Source of the DNA: Actinomycetota bacterium
Lineage (GTDB): Bacteria; Actinomycetota; Actinomycetes; S36-B12
Assembly: GCA_003506065.1 (NCBI GenBank)
Contig: DNXA01000016.1
Span: 1 to 6,276 of the forward strand
Length of the DNA: 6,276 nt
Direction of reading: 5' to 3'
Shown: one piece after another, positions 1 through 6,276 of the stretch
Layout: each line of letters opens with the position of its first letter
Numbering within the stretch: the stretch's first letter is position 1
Program-made: the position numbers and the translations under genes
The notes under the pieces: generated by a model
The model's input: only the letters and a program-made list of their open reading frames with translations
Told to the model about the DNA's origin: nothing
The model's database searches: none

Positions 1-275
1 CCGGCGACCGTGATGATCGACAGCTCCTGGCTCTTGTCGACCAGGTGTCCCTCAGCCGTGACCCCGGTCTCACCGGCCACGGCGACGAGCGGGATGAGGA
101 ACCGGCAGTCGCGGACGACATCGATGAGCGCGGAGAGGCTCAGGTCGCCGCGCCGGAACGCTCGACGGGCATCGAGAAAGGCCTCGGGTGCCGAGCCGTC
201 ATCGGCAGCACTGGGGTTGGGCTCGAAGTGCCGCCCCTGCCAGGGCTGTCCGGCCGAGTCAGCGTCCCGCGACAT
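1..275 (-). CDS. SseB-family protein, N-terminal part (cut by window edge)
   Basis: This reading frame starts at an ATG inside the last codons of hisA and stays open to the left edge, giving 91 complete residues. The pattern fits the actinobacterial SseB-like family: a polar N-terminus, an 'F-x-P-N-P' stretch (residues 17-21), [15 protein letters not shown] (25-39), a hydrophobic strand '[12 protein letters not shown]' (58-69), and '[13 protein letters not shown]' (80-92) at the cut. In this family the region between the last two motifs is a core strand pair. SseB was named as a secretion enhancer in Salmonella, but the actinobacterial relatives have no established role, so no function is assigned. 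The 17-base overlap with hisA suggests translational coupling; I see no clear Shine-Dalgarno before the ATG. Codons are GC-rich (CTC, GTC, GAC), like the 3' part of hisA and unlike hisD-hisH. The family call rests on remembered motifs, not on a search. Confidence 0.8.
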   Translation of the reverse strand, partial: MSRDADSAGQPWQGRHFEPNPSAADDGSAPEAFLDARRAFRRGDLSLSALIDVVRDCRFLIPLVAVAGETGVTAEGHLVDKSQELSIITVA

Positions 276-999
276 CCAGTGCTTCAGGAAGCGTGAAGGC
301 TCCGGCGTACAACGCCTTGCCGACGATCGTGCCCTCGAGGCCCAGCGGCACGAGCTCCCGCAGCGCGGCGATGTCGTCGAGGCTCGCAACGCCCCCCGAG
401 GCGATCACGGGTCGGTTCGTCCGCTCCATGACCGAACGCAGCAGGTCGAGGTTCGGGCCCTTGAGCGTGCCGTCTTTCGTCACGTCGGTCACGACGTAGC
501 GCGCGCAGCCTGCCGCCTCGAGCCGTTCGAGCACGGACCAGAGATCACCGCCTTCCTCCGTCCAGCCTCGAGCGGCGAGCGTCGTGCCGCGCACATCGAG
601 CCCGACGGCGATGGCCTCGCCGTACTCGGCGATGACGTGCGCCGCCCACTCGGGATTCTCGAGCGCTGCGGTGCCGAGGTTGATGCGCTTGGCCCCCGTC
701 GCGAGTGCCGCCTCGAGCGTGGCGTCATCGCGGATGCCGCCGGAGAGCTCAACCTTCACCTGGTGTCGAACATCGTGCACGACATGAGCGATCAGTGCTG
801 CATTCGAGCCTCGACCGAAGGCAGCATCAAGATCAACGAGATGAATCCATTCCGCACCTTGATTGACCCATGCTCGGGCGGCATCGATCGGCGACCCGTA
901 TTGCTGCTCGGTGCCTGCCTTGCCCTGGGTCAGGCGGACGGCTTGGCCATCAGCGACATCGACGGCGGGCAGCAGGATGAGTGGGGCTTGGGCAGACAC
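259..999 (-). CDS. priA: Phosphoribosyl isomerase A (HisA/PriA), ProFAR isomerase
   Basis: A 246-residue (beta/alpha)8 barrel that isomerises ProFAR to PRFAR in histidine synthesis. In actinobacteria lacking trpF the same enzyme also isomerises phosphoribosyl anthranilate for tryptophan. The sequence shows the first catalytic Asp14 in LLPAVDV, Arg22 in [24 protein letters not shown] (51-66), [10 protein letters not shown] (83-92), Asp135 in GLDV, Arg144-Gly-Trp146, the second catalytic Asp172 in VTDVTKDGT, and phosphate-binding SGG (201-203) and VGKALY (226-231). Arg22 and the RGW loop match residues used for the dual activity in Mycobacterium tuberculosis PriA; the loop before RGW is shorter here. 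The start is GTG, chosen because the protein then begins just before the LILLPAVD strand. No clear Shine-Dalgarno is visible. The gene follows hisH after 54 bases and overlaps sseB by 17. Oddly, codon use shifts sharply near codon 85: all six Asp codons before it are GAT, while after it Leu is mostly CTC and Thr mostly ACG. Confidence 0.95.
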   Translation of the reverse strand: MSAQAPLILLPAVDVADGQAVRLTQGKAGTEQQYGSPIDAARAWVNQGAEWIHLVDLDAAFGRGSNAALIAHVVHDVRHQVKVELSGGIRDDATLEAALATGAKRINLGTAALENPEWAAHVIAEYGEAIAVGLDVRGTTLAARGWTEEGGDLWSVLERLEAAGCARYVVTDVTKDGTLKGPNLDLLRSVMERTNRPVIASGGVASLDDIAALRELVPLGLEGTIVGKALYAGAFTLPEALDVAGR

Positions 1000-1006
1000 G
1001 GAAGGA

Positions 1007-1012
1007 ACCCTA
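1007..1012 (-). promoter_or_regulatory. Possible -10 hexamer (TAGGGT) for a leaderless hisA transcript
   Basis: In the 54-base gap between hisH and hisA, TAGGGT fits the actinobacterial TANNNT -10 pattern and ends 7 bases before the hisA GTG. That is about where a -10 box lies when transcription begins at the start codon. No good Shine-Dalgarno precedes the GTG, and no TTGACA-like -35 is visible 16-19 bases upstream. This is an inference from spacing only; the hexamer is degenerate and can occur by chance. Confidence 0.35.
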
Positions 1013-1053
1013 TTCGACGGGGGATAATGGGAAGGAGCGGCTATCCAGCATGA

Positions 1054-1692
1054 CTAGCGCAGTGAACGAACCCAGTTGCTGAGCAAATGCAGCCCGGCAT
1101 CCCCTGACTTCTCCGGGTGGAATTGGGTGGCACAGAGTGGACCATTCTCGATTGCGGCCACGAAATCCTCACCGTGGTGACTCCAGGTCACCTTGGGCGC
1201 CGCTTGGCGCTCATTCTGCGCAACGAAATCCCAGGAACGAACGGCATAGGAGTGGACGAAGTAGAAGCGCTCCCCCGCCACCCCCTCAAAGAGAGTGGAG
1301 TCAGGTGCGATCTGCACGGTGTTCCAGCCCATGTGCGGGAGCACGGGTGCAACCAGGGCTTCCACGACACCTGGCCACTCGCCCAGTCCTTCGGTCTGAA
1401 TGCCATGCTCCACGCCTTGGTCGAAGAGCACCTGCATGCCTACACAGATGCCGAGCACAGGGCGACCACCAGCGAGCCGACGGCCAACCAGTACGTCGCC
1501 ACGGACCGAGCGGATGCCCTGCATGCATGCGGCATAAGCGCCGACTCCTGGCACGACGAGACCGTCGGCTTGCATCGCAGCATCGAAGTCTGCACTGACG
1601 GTGACATCAGCTCCGACTTTTTCCAGTGCGCGATGCGCTGAACGAAGGTTGCCGGAGCCGTAATCAAGGATGTGAACGGAAGGCGAGGTCAC
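1054..1692 (-). CDS. hisH: Imidazole glycerol phosphate synthase, glutamine amidotransferase subunit
   Basis: A 212-residue class I glutamine amidotransferase. It hydrolyses glutamine and passes ammonia to the cyclase HisF, which turns PRFAR into imidazole glycerol phosphate and AICAR. Visible motifs are [11 protein letters not shown] at the N-terminus (8-18), the oxyanion-strand PGVGAY (48-53), the nucleophile Cys83 in GICVGMQ, PHMGWN (119-124), YFVHSY (144-149), and the His192-Glu194 pair in TQFHPEKSG. The triad is therefore complete and the length is normal for the family. The GTG start overlaps the hisB stop in a GTGA (4 bases), and the protein begins right at the expected first strand. 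Its partner hisF is not within the window; in M. tuberculosis hisF lies a little downstream of hisA. The stop is TAG, followed by a 54-base gap before hisA with no hairpin-plus-T terminator that I can see. Confidence 0.96.
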   Translation of the reverse strand: MTSPSVHILDYGSGNLRSAHRALEKVGADVTVSADFDAAMQADGLVVPGVGAYAACMQGIRSVRGDVLVGRRLAGGRPVLGICVGMQVLFDQGVEHGIQTEGLGEWPGVVEALVAPVLPHMGWNTVQIAPDSTLFEGVAGERFYFVHSYAVRSWDFVAQNERQAAPKVTWSHHGEDFVAAIENGPLCATQFHPEKSGDAGLHLLSNWVRSLR

Positions 1693-2285
1693 GATGGGGT
1701 GAGCGTCCCCTTCGTGGAAGGCACGCCGACAACGCGCGGGTCGGGCGTGACAGCATCACGCAAAGCGCGAGCCACGGCCTTGAACTGCGCCTCAACGATG
1801 TGGTGCGCATTGCGGCCCGAGAGCACGCGCACATGCAAGGTGATCTGCGATGTTGCGACCAAGGACTCCCAGATGTGACGCGTCAATGACGTGTCATAAC
1901 TGCCAATCAGTTCGACGATCTCAGGCTCCTCGTGCACAAGATACGGACGACCCGATAGATCCACGACGGCCTGCACTAGGCACTCATCAAGTGGGACTGC
2001 AGCATCGCCGAAGCGTCGCAGGCCAGCGCGATCGCCAAGTGCTTCATTGATCGCCTGACCGAGCGCGAGTGCGGTGTCTTCAACAGTGTGGTGCGCATCG
2101 ATGTGCAGATCGCCCTTGGTATGGACGGTGAGGTCGAGCAGCCCATGCTTGGACAGTTGCGACAGCATGTGGTCGTAGAACGGGACTCCGGTGTCAATGG
2201 AGTGCACACCCGTGCCATCAAGATTGAGTTCAACGAGAACTGAACTCTCCTTGGTCTTGCGTTCCACACGTGCGGTCCTGCTCAT
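1689..2285 (-). CDS. hisB: Imidazoleglycerol-phosphate dehydratase
   Basis: A 198-residue monofunctional IGP dehydratase, which converts imidazole glycerol phosphate to imidazole acetol phosphate. It lacks the N-terminal phosphatase domain found in the bifunctional enterobacterial HisB, so histidinol phosphatase must be encoded elsewhere. The two halves of the fold show the paired Mn-binding motifs: HHTVED (65-70) and [10 protein letters not shown] (161-170). Also visible are [10 protein letters not shown] (32-41), HIDAHH (61-66), PLDECLVQA (98-106), DLSGRP (109-114) and the C-terminal STKGTL (190-195). The ATG start overlaps the hisC stop in ATGA and is backed by a strong AGGAGG seven bases upstream. 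The stop overlaps the hisH start in GTGA. It supplies the substrate for HisC, encoded immediately upstream. Confidence 0.97.
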   Translation of the reverse strand: MSRTARVERKTKESSVLVELNLDGTGVHSIDTGVPFYDHMLSQLSKHGLLDLTVHTKGDLHIDAHHTVEDTALALGQAINEALGDRAGLRRFGDAAVPLDECLVQAVVDLSGRPYLVHEEPEIVELIGSYDTSLTRHIWESLVATSQITLHVRVLSGRNAHHIVEAQFKAVARALRDAVTPDPRVVGVPSTKGTLTPS

Positions 2286-3397
2286 CGGGCCGCCTCCTGT
2301 TCAGTTCCTGGTGCCTGCGCTAGCGCCTGCCTGAATCTATCGTTCTCATCCGAAGTGCCGATACTCACGCGCAGCCAGCCATCGGGGCCGGTCTGCCGGA
2401 TGAGCACCCCTTGATCCAGAAGTGCCTGCCACACCAGGTCTCGATCAGCAAAAGTGCCGAAGAGAATGAAGTTCGCTTCGCTGGGCGCAACCCGATATCC
2501 CTCAGCCATGAGCCACGCAGCAAGGTCATCACGCTCACTTCGCAGAGTCGCGACCTGTGCCTGCAGCACTTCTGCGAACTGCAATGCGGTGATGGCCACG
2601 ACCTGGGTGACAGCAGACAAGTGGTACGGAAGTCTTACGATCCGCAGCGCATCGACAATCGCCACACTTGAGGCCGCGTAGCCCAGACGCGCGCCGGCAA
2701 GACCGAAGGCCTTGCTCATGGTCCTGGTCACTACCAGATTCGGGTAGCTGCCCAGCAGCTCAAGTGCGCTTGGCGTACCTGCAGTGCGGAATTCGGCGTA
2801 TGCCTCGTCGACGATCACCACTGAATTCACGAGCAATGCGGCATCGAGCAGTTGTGCGAGATCGTCAGTTGGCAGCATCGTGCCGGTCGGATTATTCGGG
2901 GAGGTCAGCAGTACGAGCGAAGGATGAAGATCCTTCAACTGACGAATCGCGGCCGGGACATTGATCGAGAAATCGGGTTCACGAGCAAAGGTGAGGTAGC
3001 GAGTGAACGTATCGCGCGCGTATTCGGGATACATCGAATACGTCGGATCGAAACTCACTGCCGTGCGCCCTGGACCTCCGAAGGCCAGGAACAACTGGTG
3101 CATGACCTCATTTGATCCATTGGCCGCCCACACCTGCTCCAAGGCCAGTTGCACGCCTGCCTCCTGAGCCAAATACCGAGCGAGGGCTTCGCGCAGTTCA
3201 ATGGCCTCACGGTCGGGATAGCGGTGCAGATCTGGAGCGATCGCGGCCACAGCGGCACCCATGGCCGAGGCAATGTGCGCAGGCAAGGGGAAGGGATTCT
3301 CGTTGACATTCAGGCGAACGGGGACATCAAGTTGCGGCGCACCGTATGGCACCGAGCCCACGAGATCCTCGCGAACCGGCAGTATGAAATCCTTCAC
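2282..3397 (-). CDS. hisC: Histidinol-phosphate aminotransferase
   Basis: A 371-residue class I/II PLP-dependent aminotransferase that moves an amino group from glutamate to imidazole acetol phosphate, giving histidinol phosphate. Motifs seen in order: [11 protein letters not shown] near the N-terminus (29-39), RYPDRE (59-64), ANGSNEV (92-98) for PLP phosphate binding, FDPTYSMY (116-123), SPNNPTG (166-172), VDEAYAEF (196-203) with the Asp that pairs with the pyridine nitrogen, and [17 protein letters not shown] (224-240) with the Schiff-base Lys229 and phosphate-binding Arg237. Arg343 in WLRVSIGT is the usual substrate-carboxylate ligand. The start is GTG, overlapping the hisD stop by 4 bases (GTGA), with no clear Shine-Dalgarno, so translation probably depends on ribosomes finishing hisD. 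Length and motif spacing are ordinary. Actinobacteria often carry a second paralogue for aromatic amino acids, but the position between hisD and hisB argues for the histidine enzyme. Confidence 0.96.
   Translation of the reverse strand: MKDFILPVREDLVGSVPYGAPQLDVPVRLNVNENPFPLPAHIASAMGAAVAAIAPDLHRYPDREAIELREALARYLAQEAGVQLALEQVWAANGSNEVMHQLFLAFGGPGRTAVSFDPTYSMYPEYARDTFTRYLTFAREPDFSINVPAAIRQLKDLHPSLVLLTSPNNPTGTMLPTDDLAQLLDAALLVNSVVIVDEAYAEFRTAGTPSALELLGSYPNLVVTRTMSKAFGLAGARLGYAASSVAIVDALRIVRLPYHLSAVTQVVAITALQFAEVLQAQVATLRSERDDLAAWLMAEGYRVAPSEANFILFGTFADRDLVWQALLDQGVLIRQTGPDGWLRVSIGTSDENDRFRQALAQAPGTEQEAAR
2293..2298 (-). promoter_or_regulatory. Shine-Dalgarno sequence of hisB (AGGAGG)
   Basis: A perfect AGGAGG lies inside the last codons of hisC with a 7-base spacer to the hisB ATG. 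It settles the hisB start. It also stands out because the other his starts in this window (hisD, hisC, hisA) have no comparable site, so HisB may be initiated independently as well as by coupling to hisC. Confidence 0.85.
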
Positions 3398-4731
3398 AAG
3401 GACTCGAGATCTGCTGAGTATTCAAGATCACTGAATCGTGCATGAATGGCAGCGCCGTGGCTTGGCAGATCCTCGGCATTGGCCAATGCCACCACGTGCG
3501 GCGCAACCTCGCGCAAAGCGGGCTCGTCGTATTCAATGACGTGCACTCCACGCAGGAAGGATTGCACTGAAAGGCCTGACGAGTGCCGGGCAGCACCAGC
3601 CGTGGGGAGTACGTGATTGGAGCCCGCCGCATAATCGCCAAGACTCACCGGTGCCCAAGGACCCACGAAGATCGCACCGGCATTGCGCACCCGCATTGCC
3701 CATTCACGGGCATCGACGGTCTGGATCTCCAGGTGCTCTGCCGCGTACTCATTGACCAAGGCCAGGCCCGCTGCCAGATCATCGACCAGCACGATCGCAC
3801 TCTGCGGCCCGGACAACGCCTCAGAGATGCGCTCCTGGTGCTTGGCCAGCGGCACCTGACGGGTCACCTCGCTCTGCACGGCGTCAGCCAGCGCCACTGA
3901 AGGCGTGACAAGCACGGCGGCGGCAAGCACATCGTGTTCGGCCTGACTGATGAGATCTGCTGCAAGGTGGGCCGGATCAGCTGAGTCGTCAGCGAGGATG
4001 GCGACCTCGGTGGGCCCGGCCTCGCTGTCAATGCCAATCACGCCCTGCAGTGCTCGCTTGGCCGCGGTCACGTAGATATTGCCCGGACCAGTGACGAGGT
4101 CCACGGGAGCGCAACGCTCACCATCGGGCAGATCAACCCCGTATGCCAGCATGGCGACTGCCTGCGCGCCACCCACTGCGTAGACCTCTTCAATGCCAAG
4201 CAGCGAGCACGCGGCCAGCACTGTGGGGTGCGGCCAGCCTCCATGGTCGACCTGCGGGGGCGAGACCACTGCCAGGGATTGCACGCCAGCAACCTGCGCA
4301 GGCACCACATTCATCACCACGCTGCTCGGGTAGACCGCCTTGCCGCCGGGAACATAGAGCCCCACCCGTGAGACCGGAAGCCAGCGCTCAGTGACGGTGC
4401 CACCGGGAGTCACGACTGTGCTGATATCGGTGCGTCGCTGATCGTTGTGCACGATCCGGGCACGTCGAATTGCTTCGAGCAGCGCGGCGCGGACTTGAGG
4501 TTCCAGACCGGCTTCGGCCTGGGCAAGTTTGGCAATGGGAACTCGAAGCGAAGGTGGTGTGATGCCATCGAGCTTGAGAGTCCACGCAGCAACCGCTGCG
4601 GCGCCCTGCTCACGCACATCATTGAGAATCGGCCGGATCCGCTCCGTTGCATCAGCGACATCCATGGCCGCGCGCGGCAGCGTGGTTCGAGGATCAACAG
4701 TCTTGCCTCGAAGATCAATGCGCCGGATCAC
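3394..4731 (-). CDS. hisD: Histidinol dehydrogenase
   Basis: A 445-residue zinc enzyme that oxidises histidinol to histidine through histidinal with two NAD+, the last two steps of the pathway. Recognisable parts: IRRIDLRGK at the N-terminus (2-10), [17 protein letters not shown] (122-138), AYAVGG-type strand VYAVGGAQA (183-191), DLVTGPGN (211-218), IDSEAGPTE (234-242), Gln263 and His266 in SQAEHD (zinc ligand positions), Glu332-His333 in [10 protein letters not shown] (catalytic base pair), Asp366 in [19 protein letters not shown] (383-392), and His425 near the end. All key residues are present and the length is within the family range. The start is GTG; it gives the conserved N-terminus directly. 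Twenty-three bases separate it from the upstream membrane-protein gene. No Shine-Dalgarno is visible, but a -10-like hexamer lies six bases upstream. The stop overlaps the hisC start. Confidence 0.97.
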   Translation of the reverse strand: MIRRIDLRGKTVDPRTTLPRAAMDVADATERIRPILNDVREQGAAAVAAWTLKLDGITPPSLRVPIAKLAQAEAGLEPQVRAALLEAIRRARIVHNDQRRTDISTVVTPGGTVTERWLPVSRVGLYVPGGKAVYPSSVVMNVVPAQVAGVQSLAVVSPPQVDHGGWPHPTVLAACSLLGIEEVYAVGGAQAVAMLAYGVDLPDGERCAPVDLVTGPGNIYVTAAKRALQGVIGIDSEAGPTEVAILADDSADPAHLAADLISQAEHDVLAAAVLVTPSVALADAVQSEVTRQVPLAKHQERISEALSGPQSAIVLVDDLAAGLALVNEYAAEHLEIQTVDAREWAMRVRNAGAIFVGPWAPVSLGDYAAGSNHVLPTAGAARHSSGLSVQSFLRGVHVIEYDEPALREVAPHVVALANAEDLPSHGAAIHARFSDLEYSADLESL

Positions 4732-4737
4732 ATGAGG

Positions 4738-4743
4738 AGTTTA
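4738..4743 (-). promoter_or_regulatory. Possible -10 hexamer (TAAACT) for a leaderless hisD transcript
   Basis: TAAACT fits the actinobacterial TANNNT -10 consensus and sits exactly 6 bases before the hisD GTG, which would place the transcription start at the first base of the start codon. The bases between are CCTCAT, so there is no Shine-Dalgarno, in keeping with leaderless initiation. No convincing -35 is seen 17-18 bases upstream (AGGAAG there). The call rests on motif and spacing only. Confidence 0.45.
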
Positions 4744-4754
4744 CGGCAACGGGA

Positions 4755-5243
4755 CTAGGCCTTCCTGAGGCCGCTCAGCCAGTCGCCAAAGGCGAGCACC
4801 GTGACAATCCCCGCAGCCGCAATCGGCCACATCAGCGCCACTGCGGGCATATGCAGCACAAGAGGCCCGTCGATCACCTGATTCTGCGTACCGGCCAGCC
4901 CTTCAATCTCAACTCCCCCGAGGCTATGGCCAACCCACCACATGGCAAGGGATCCCACCACCCCACTTGCGAGCGCTGCAACCAGGACCGAGGCCAGATG
5001 CTCACGGCGCATCGTGGCAAGTCCGATCGTGACGAGCACCCCAGCGACAAGTGCCAGGAATGCAAAGGTGACATCGGAAGCCAGGAAACCGGTGGGCTGG
5101 AATTCCACGAACTGACCGGATTCCACGACCACCTGAACTCGGGGTGCAAGCCGCCACCAGATGACGCCAAGCGCCAAGCCCACCACAAGTCCGAAGATGA
5201 GTCCGGCCACGAGTACAGCCGAGGCCTTGCGAGTCTTCGACAT
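4755..5243 (-). CDS. Four-helix membrane protein, DUF2567-like, unknown function
   Basis: A 162-residue membrane protein. A short basic N-terminus (SKTRK) precedes a first hydrophobic helix (about 8-30) ending in WWRLAPRV. A polar extracytoplasmic-looking stretch (36-55) follows, then helices at about 57-77, 83-105 and 132-152, with a loop MRREH (78-82) between the second and third. The layout (helix, 'W..LAP', polar segment, three helices, with a WP in the last) resembles the actinobacterial DUF2567 family, members of which I recall near his genes in mycobacteria. No catalytic motif is visible and no function should be inferred. By the positive-inside rule, the basic N-terminus, the Arg-Arg loop and the basic C-terminal GLRKA would all be cytoplasmic, consistent with four crossings. 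The ATG shares its A with the dnaE TGA stop (TGATG), so translation is probably coupled to dnaE. The family name is from pattern memory. Confidence 0.8.
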   Translation of the reverse strand: MSKTRKASAVLVAGLIFGLVVGLALGVIWWRLAPRVQVVVESGQFVEFQPTGFLASDVTFAFLALVAGVLVTIGLATMRREHLASVLVAALASGVVGSLAMWWVGHSLGGVEIEGLAGTQNQVIDGPLVLHMPAVALMWPIAAAGIVTVLAFGDWLSGLRKA

Positions 5244-6276
5244 CAGCTCAGGCAGTTCGGGCCGAGCAGGGCCTTCAGGTCGCCGTACAGCGCTGGAGTC
5301 GGGGTGACACGCAGTTTGTCGTCGAGGCGAAGCACGGTCGTGCGGGCCCCACCCGTCAGGTGAAGGTGGACCTCAGTGGTGCCCGGATGAACTGCGAGCA
5401 CCTCCTTGAGTCGATCGACCAGCGGTGGAATGCATCGATTGGCCTGCATCGTCAGCCGAACAGGCCCGGCTTCTGCCTCACTGAAATCCGGAGCTGTGAT
5501 CTCCATCGCAACGACACGAACTCCGTCGTCATCACTGCGATCAACTCGCGCTCGCACGATGATCACTGCATCCTCAATCAGCAGCGTGCTCACCTGGTTG
5601 TAGGACTGCGGAAAGACCATGACCTCAACTGAGCCCTCTAGATCCTCCAGGTTCACGATGGCCCAGGAGGAGCCCTGCTTTGTGGTCTTGCGCTGCACCC
5701 CGGTGACCAGGCCGCCGAGAGTCACGGTGATGCCATCAGCACGTTCGTCCAACAGCAATGAGGCGATCGAGCGATCCGTCAGCTGCGCAAGCAGACGCTC
5801 CGCGCCGTGCAGTGGGTGATCACTGACGTACAGCCCGAGCATGTCGCGCTCATTTGCCAGGAGCACCCGCTTGTCCCACTCTCCAATGGAGATATCGGGC
5901 GGAGTGACAAGCGAATTGTCGTGAGTGGCATCGAGCCCACCGAAGAGATCGAACTGGCCCACCGCCTCAGCACGCTTGATGTCGACCGCCGAATCGACTA
6001 CCTGCTCGTGCACCGAGATCAATCCCTTGCGAGTGTGACCAAGAGAGTCGAAGGCGCCCGCCTTGATGAGTGACTCAACGACACGCTTGTTGCACACCGT
6101 GGCCTCGACTTGGGCTATGAAGTCGTGGAAGTCGGCAAAGCGCCCGACCTTGCGCCGGGTGGCGATGATCGAGTCGACCACGTTTCCGCCGACATTGCGA
6201 ATGGCTGAGAGGCCGAAGCGAATATCCGTGCCGCGAGGCGTGAAATCGAAATCAGAGTCATTCACATCTGGCGGAA
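5243..6276 (-). CDS. dnaE: DNA polymerase III alpha subunit, C-terminal part (cut by window edge)
   Basis: The last 343 codons of the replicative polymerase alpha subunit. The frame is open to the right edge (it reads PPDVNDSD at the cut), so the GTG at 6263-6265 is an internal Val, not a start. In order, numbered from the cut: PPDVNDSDFDFTP and FGLSAIRNVG (20-29), then the helix-hairpin-helix region with VCNKRVVESLIKAGAFDSLG (60-79), an internal clamp-binding motif QFDLF (107-111), the conserved KRVLLANERDMLGLYVSDHPL (136-156), and an OB-fold domain (about 183-261; ITVTLGGLVTGVQRKTTKQGS, WAIVNLEDLEGSVEVMVFP). A divergent C-terminal tail follows, ending LLGPNCLS. The polymerase and PHP domains lie outside the window. 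The order matches DnaE rather than PolC. It is the first gene of the visible run and overlaps the next start by one base. Confidence 0.97.
   Translation of the reverse strand, partial: PPDVNDSDFDFTPRGTDIRFGLSAIRNVGGNVVDSIIATRRKVGRFADFHDFIAQVEATVCNKRVVESLIKAGAFDSLGHTRKGLISVHEQVVDSAVDIKRAEAVGQFDLFGGLDATHDNSLVTPPDISIGEWDKRVLLANERDMLGLYVSDHPLHGAERLLAQLTDRSIASLLLDERADGITVTLGGLVTGVQRKTTKQGSSWAIVNLEDLEGSVEVMVFPQSYNQVSTLLIEDAVIIVRARVDRSDDDGVRVVAMEITAPDFSEAEAGPVRLTMQANRCIPPLVDRLKEVLAVHPGTTEVHLHLTGGARTTVLRLDDKLRVTPTPALYGDLKALLGPNCLS
5942..5956 (-). other. Internal sliding-clamp-binding motif QFDLF of DnaE
   Basis: These five codons encode Gln-Phe-Asp-Leu-Phe, between the helix-hairpin-helix region and the OB fold of DnaE. 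The position matches the internal beta-clamp-binding pentapeptide of E. coli alpha (QADMF), and the Q-x-x-L-F form fits the bacterial consensus. By homology it holds the polymerase on the DnaN ring for processive synthesis. Confidence 0.75.

Noticed and set aside
10..1053. A 347-codon open frame on the plus strand, antisense to hisA and sseB.
   Set aside because: It is a mirror of GC-rich codons on the other strand. The product has no recognisable motif, while the minus strand encodes a complete PriA with all catalytic residues.
1000..1053. Possible transcription terminator in the hisH-hisA gap.
   Set aside because: I find no stable inverted repeat followed by a T run on the minus strand; the gap holds short C-rich tracts only.
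1117..1641. A 174-codon plus-strand frame antisense to hisH.
   Set aside because: No family motif; hisH on the other strand has an intact catalytic triad and overlaps its neighbour as an operon gene should.
1685..1706. GGGG...CCCC inverted repeat just before the hisH start, as a possible regulatory hairpin.
   Set aside because: Only four paired bases with a loop of seven, and it lies within hisB codons; too weak to support.
4647..5363. A 238-codon open frame on the plus strand across the hisD start, the membrane protein and the dnaE end.
   Set aside because: Its translation is rich in His, Arg and Pro without any family motif, and it crosses three well-supported minus-strand genes.
6263..6265. 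GTG near the right edge as the start of a separate gene.
   Set aside because: The frame continues upstream to the edge and the residues before it (PPD) belong to the conserved DnaE sequence, so this is an internal Val.

Overview
The window is a stretch of bacterial chromosome, and everything real in it is read from the minus strand. It suggests an actinobacterium. HisA is of the actinobacterial PriA type, the order hisD-hisC-hisB-hisH-hisA is the one seen in actinomycetes, a DUF2567-like membrane protein sits next to the his genes, and several starts are GTG. Most of the window is moderately GC-rich (about 60% by hand count on sampled lines). The first ~720 bases are clearly richer (504 of 720, 70%).

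Reading in the direction of transcription (right to left), the layout is as follows. (1) The 3' end of dnaE, the replicative DNA polymerase III alpha subunit, is cut by the right edge. (2) A four-helix membrane protein of unknown function has its ATG overlapping the dnaE stop (TGATG). (3) hisD, hisC, hisB and hisH follow in one tight block joined by 4-base GTGA/ATGA overlaps. (4) After a 54-base gap comes hisA (priA). (5) The 5' part of an SseB-family gene overlaps the end of hisA by 17 bases and is cut by the left edge.

The his genes cover six non-contiguous steps of histidine biosynthesis. HisA/PriA isomerises ProFAR. HisH supplies ammonia to HisF, which is not in the window, to make imidazole glycerol phosphate. 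HisB dehydrates that product, HisC transaminates it, and HisD oxidises histidinol to histidine. The phosphatase step and the first three steps (HisG, HisE, HisI) lie elsewhere, as does hisF. PriA probably also serves tryptophan synthesis in place of TrpF.

I see no new biological system, mobile element, CRISPR array or RNA gene. Two things merit a second look. One is an abrupt change of base composition and codon use inside hisA near position 745, which suggests either homologous recombination or a chimeric assembly. The other is a pair of TANNNT -10-like hexamers placed 6-7 bases before the GTG codons of hisD and hisA, neither of which has a clear Shine-Dalgarno sequence; this would fit leaderless transcripts starting inside the cluster. 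There is no gene-free stretch longer than 54 bases.
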